A DNA stretch of 64,000 nucleotides from Marinobacter sp. LA51 (lineage in GTDB: Bacteria; Pseudomonadota; Gammaproteobacteria; Pseudomonadales; Oleiphilaceae). The position numbers were made by a program, and so were the translations under genes. The stretch spans positions 1,426,001 through 1,490,000 of the forward strand of contig NZ_AP028070.1 in assembly GCF_030297175.1 (NCBI RefSeq), read 5' to 3'. Below the pieces are notes generated by a model that saw only the letters and a program-made list of their open reading frames with translations, had not been told where the DNA came from and did no database searches. Shown here in pieces: positions 62,747 through 64,000 of this stretch; the stretch's first letter is position 1; each line of letters starts with the position of its first letter.

Positions 62747-63643
62747 TTAATTTGGTGACAGTTGTTGTACCCGCTCCGCCAACATTTGGTTCACCGGAGT
62801 GGCGATTCCTTTTGATTGGCCCAGCCGCACCAGGAAGCCGTTGATGTAATCAATCTCTGTAGCGCGTCCGTTCTGGATATCGCTGCGCATGGATGAGGTA
62901 TTGCGAGCGGTATTGCGGGCAATGGTTTCGATGCGTTCTCTCAAGGCCGAGGGCGCTTGTTTTGGCTGGCCTTCCGCCTCCATCAGGTTGGCTATTTCCT
63001 GGCACAAACCGTCAATATGGTTCTGGAACAGCTCGGCGTGAAGGATATCGCCGTTTGGGCAGTCGAGCAGGGCGGTGAAGGGATTTATCCCAGCGTTGAT
63101 CACCAGTTTCTGCCACAGTCGGCCAAGGATATCGGATTCAGGGTGCACGGTGAGTCCGCTGCTGGCGAGGGTTGCCGCGCATTCGGCCAGGATGATCGCA
63201 TTGGCCGACTCGGTCATTGGGCCCAGCCAGGTGGCGCCGGCACCGGCATGCACAACCCGGCCAGGCGATGGCCGGTTGGCGCCCTCGGTGGTACTGGCGG
63301 CCAGAACGGGTCGCTCCGGCCAGCGCTCGGCTACCTGTTGCTGACTACCCAGGCCATTCTGGAACAACACGATAGGCACAGTGGGTGGCAGGGTGTCGGT
63401 AATGGCCTCGAGGGCCGTCAGGGTGTCGCCTGCTTTGGTGGTAACCAACACCAGCTCTGGGACCTGTGAGGGTGCAAGCCAGGGCACGGTGACCGTGCGT
63501 TCGCTACCATCAAGAGCGAGAAAGGTGTAACTGAGGGGTGTATCGGGGCTCTGACCCGGGCGGGCAATGACGGCGGTCTCATCGGCGGGCAATGAGGCGG
63601 CCCATAGCCGCCCCATTGCACCTGCGCCAAGAATGGCAATCAT
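62747..63643 (-). CDS. panE: 2-dehydropantoate 2-reductase
   Basis: 298 aa from the ATG at 63643 (MIAILGAGAMGRLWAASL); an extension to 63706 would overlap valS and precede the Rossmann start. The GAGAMG NADPH loop is at residues 6-11; KAGDTLTALEAI, LFQNGLGSQQQVAERWP near 95, the catalytic Lys in LWQKLVINAGINPFTALL near 170 and a closing EIDYINGFLVRLG motif (Glu near 262) match PanE. It makes pantoate for coenzyme A synthesis. It is 4 nt after the valS stop. Confidence 0.93.
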   Translation of the reverse strand: MIAILGAGAMGRLWAASLPADETAVIARPGQSPDTPLSYTFLALDGSERTVTVPWLAPSQVPELVLVTTKAGDTLTALEAITDTLPPTVPIVLFQNGLGSQQQVAERWPERPVLAASTTEGANRPSPGRVVHAGAGATWLGPMTESANAIILAECAATLASSGLTVHPESDILGRLWQKLVINAGINPFTALLDCPNGDILHAELFQNHIDGLCQEIANLMEAEGQPKQAPSALRERIETIARNTARNTSSMRSDIQNGRATEIDYINGFLVRLGQSKGIATPVNQMLAERVQQLSPN

Positions 63644-63647
63644 GCCG

Positions 63648-64000
63648 TTACATGGCCTCGATGTCGGCCCGCTGCTCACTGAGACGGGACAGGCTGCTCT
63701 GGGCATCCCGGAGCTTGTCCTGTTCTTTCTCCACCACTTCGGCGGGCGCCTTGGCGGTGAACTTCTCGTTGCCCAGCTTGCCTTCCAGACGGCCGATTTC
63801 CTTCTGCAGACGCTCCAGCTCTTTGTCCAGGCGCTTGAGCTCGGCGTCCTTGTCGATCAGGCCGGCCATAGGCACCAGCACTTCCATCTCGCCCACCAGC
63901 TGGGTGGCGGACATCGGGGCTTTGTCACCCTCGAACCAGTCCAGGCTGTCCAGCTTGGCCAGTGACGCCAGGAACTGGCGGTTTTCGTCCATACGGCGTT
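63648..64000 (-). CDS. valS: Valyl-tRNA synthetase, C-terminal end (partial)
   Basis: Only the last 117 codons are present; the frame continues open past the right edge. The visible part ends with the family's C-terminal coiled-coil arm: GEMEVLVPMAGLIDKDAEL, then KRLDKELERLQKEIGRLEGKLG, then NEKFTAKAPAEVVEKEQDKL. This arm contacts the tRNA core in valyl-tRNA synthetases. The catalytic domain lies outside the window. Confidence 0.95.
   Translation of the reverse strand, partial: RRMDENRQFLASLAKLDSLDWFEGDKAPMSATQLVGEMEVLVPMAGLIDKDAELKRLDKELERLQKEIGRLEGKLGNEKFTAKAPAEVVEKEQDKLRDAQSSLSRLSEQRADIEAM

Overview
The window is a gene-dense chromosomal segment of a gammaproteobacterium, most likely Marinobacter or a close relative. 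The evidence is the block accA-tilS-pyrG-kdsA-eno-ftsB-ispD-ispF-truD-surE-pcm-nlpD-rpoS, the metG-rsxABCDGE-nth order, the two-subunit sodium/solute symporter beside a symporter-fused histidine kinase, and protein sequences that read as Marinobacter-like. This assignment rests on recognition, not on a database search. No rRNA, tRNA, CRISPR array, insertion sequence, prophage or integrase was seen. No gap between genes exceeds 300 nt.

Layout. 1-5.9 kb (minus strand): N-terminus of a symporter-type sensor kinase, a small membrane protein, a large/small symporter pair, a DnaQ-like exonuclease and a cNMP/CBS/nucleotidyltransferase regulator, together resembling an acetate or organic-acid uptake locus. 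6.0-10.7 kb (plus): an Smr protein, a tiny lipoprotein and an exported-type molybdenum hydroxylase (small Fe-S subunit, large Mo subunit, XdhC). 10.7-13.8 kb: methionine-salvage genes mtnB-mtnD-mtnC, then a DUF3080 lipoprotein. 13.8-17.0 kb (minus): a GspE-like ATPase, DUF2069, wrbA and an ArsC-like reductase. 17.1-35.1 kb (plus): a TlpA-like thioredoxin, dnaE and the housekeeping block that ends in nlpD-rpoS. 35.3-44.3 kb: a chalcone-isomerase-like secreted protein, then nth, the Rsx electron-transport complex and metG (minus). 44.4-48.3 kb: mrp, dcd, a DUF416 gene and avtA. 48.3-50.9 kb (minus): a DUF3108 gene, purN and purM. 51.1-54.9 kb: DUF2066, a CDP-alcohol phosphatidyltransferase, hda, an orphan parA and yqcC. 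55-64 kb: nadC (minus), a DUF1631 gene, ampD, ampE, a chemoreceptor, then pduO, panE and the 3' end of valS (minus).

Most of the window is ordinary core genome. The unusual signal lies between genes. Two copies of a structured palindromic element of about 110 nt, at 28011-28120 and 45543-45650, share a 54-nt core (46 of 54 identical) in opposite orientations. Their long outer arms have unrelated sequences, yet each is self-complementary. Other non-coding candidates are a sigma-54-type promoter with four GTAAC/GTTAC half-sites upstream of nlpD-rpoS, a 13-bp stem that buries the start of the DUF3108 gene, a sigma-28-type promoter before the chemoreceptor, and a sigma-70 promoter plus leader hairpin for the mtn genes.
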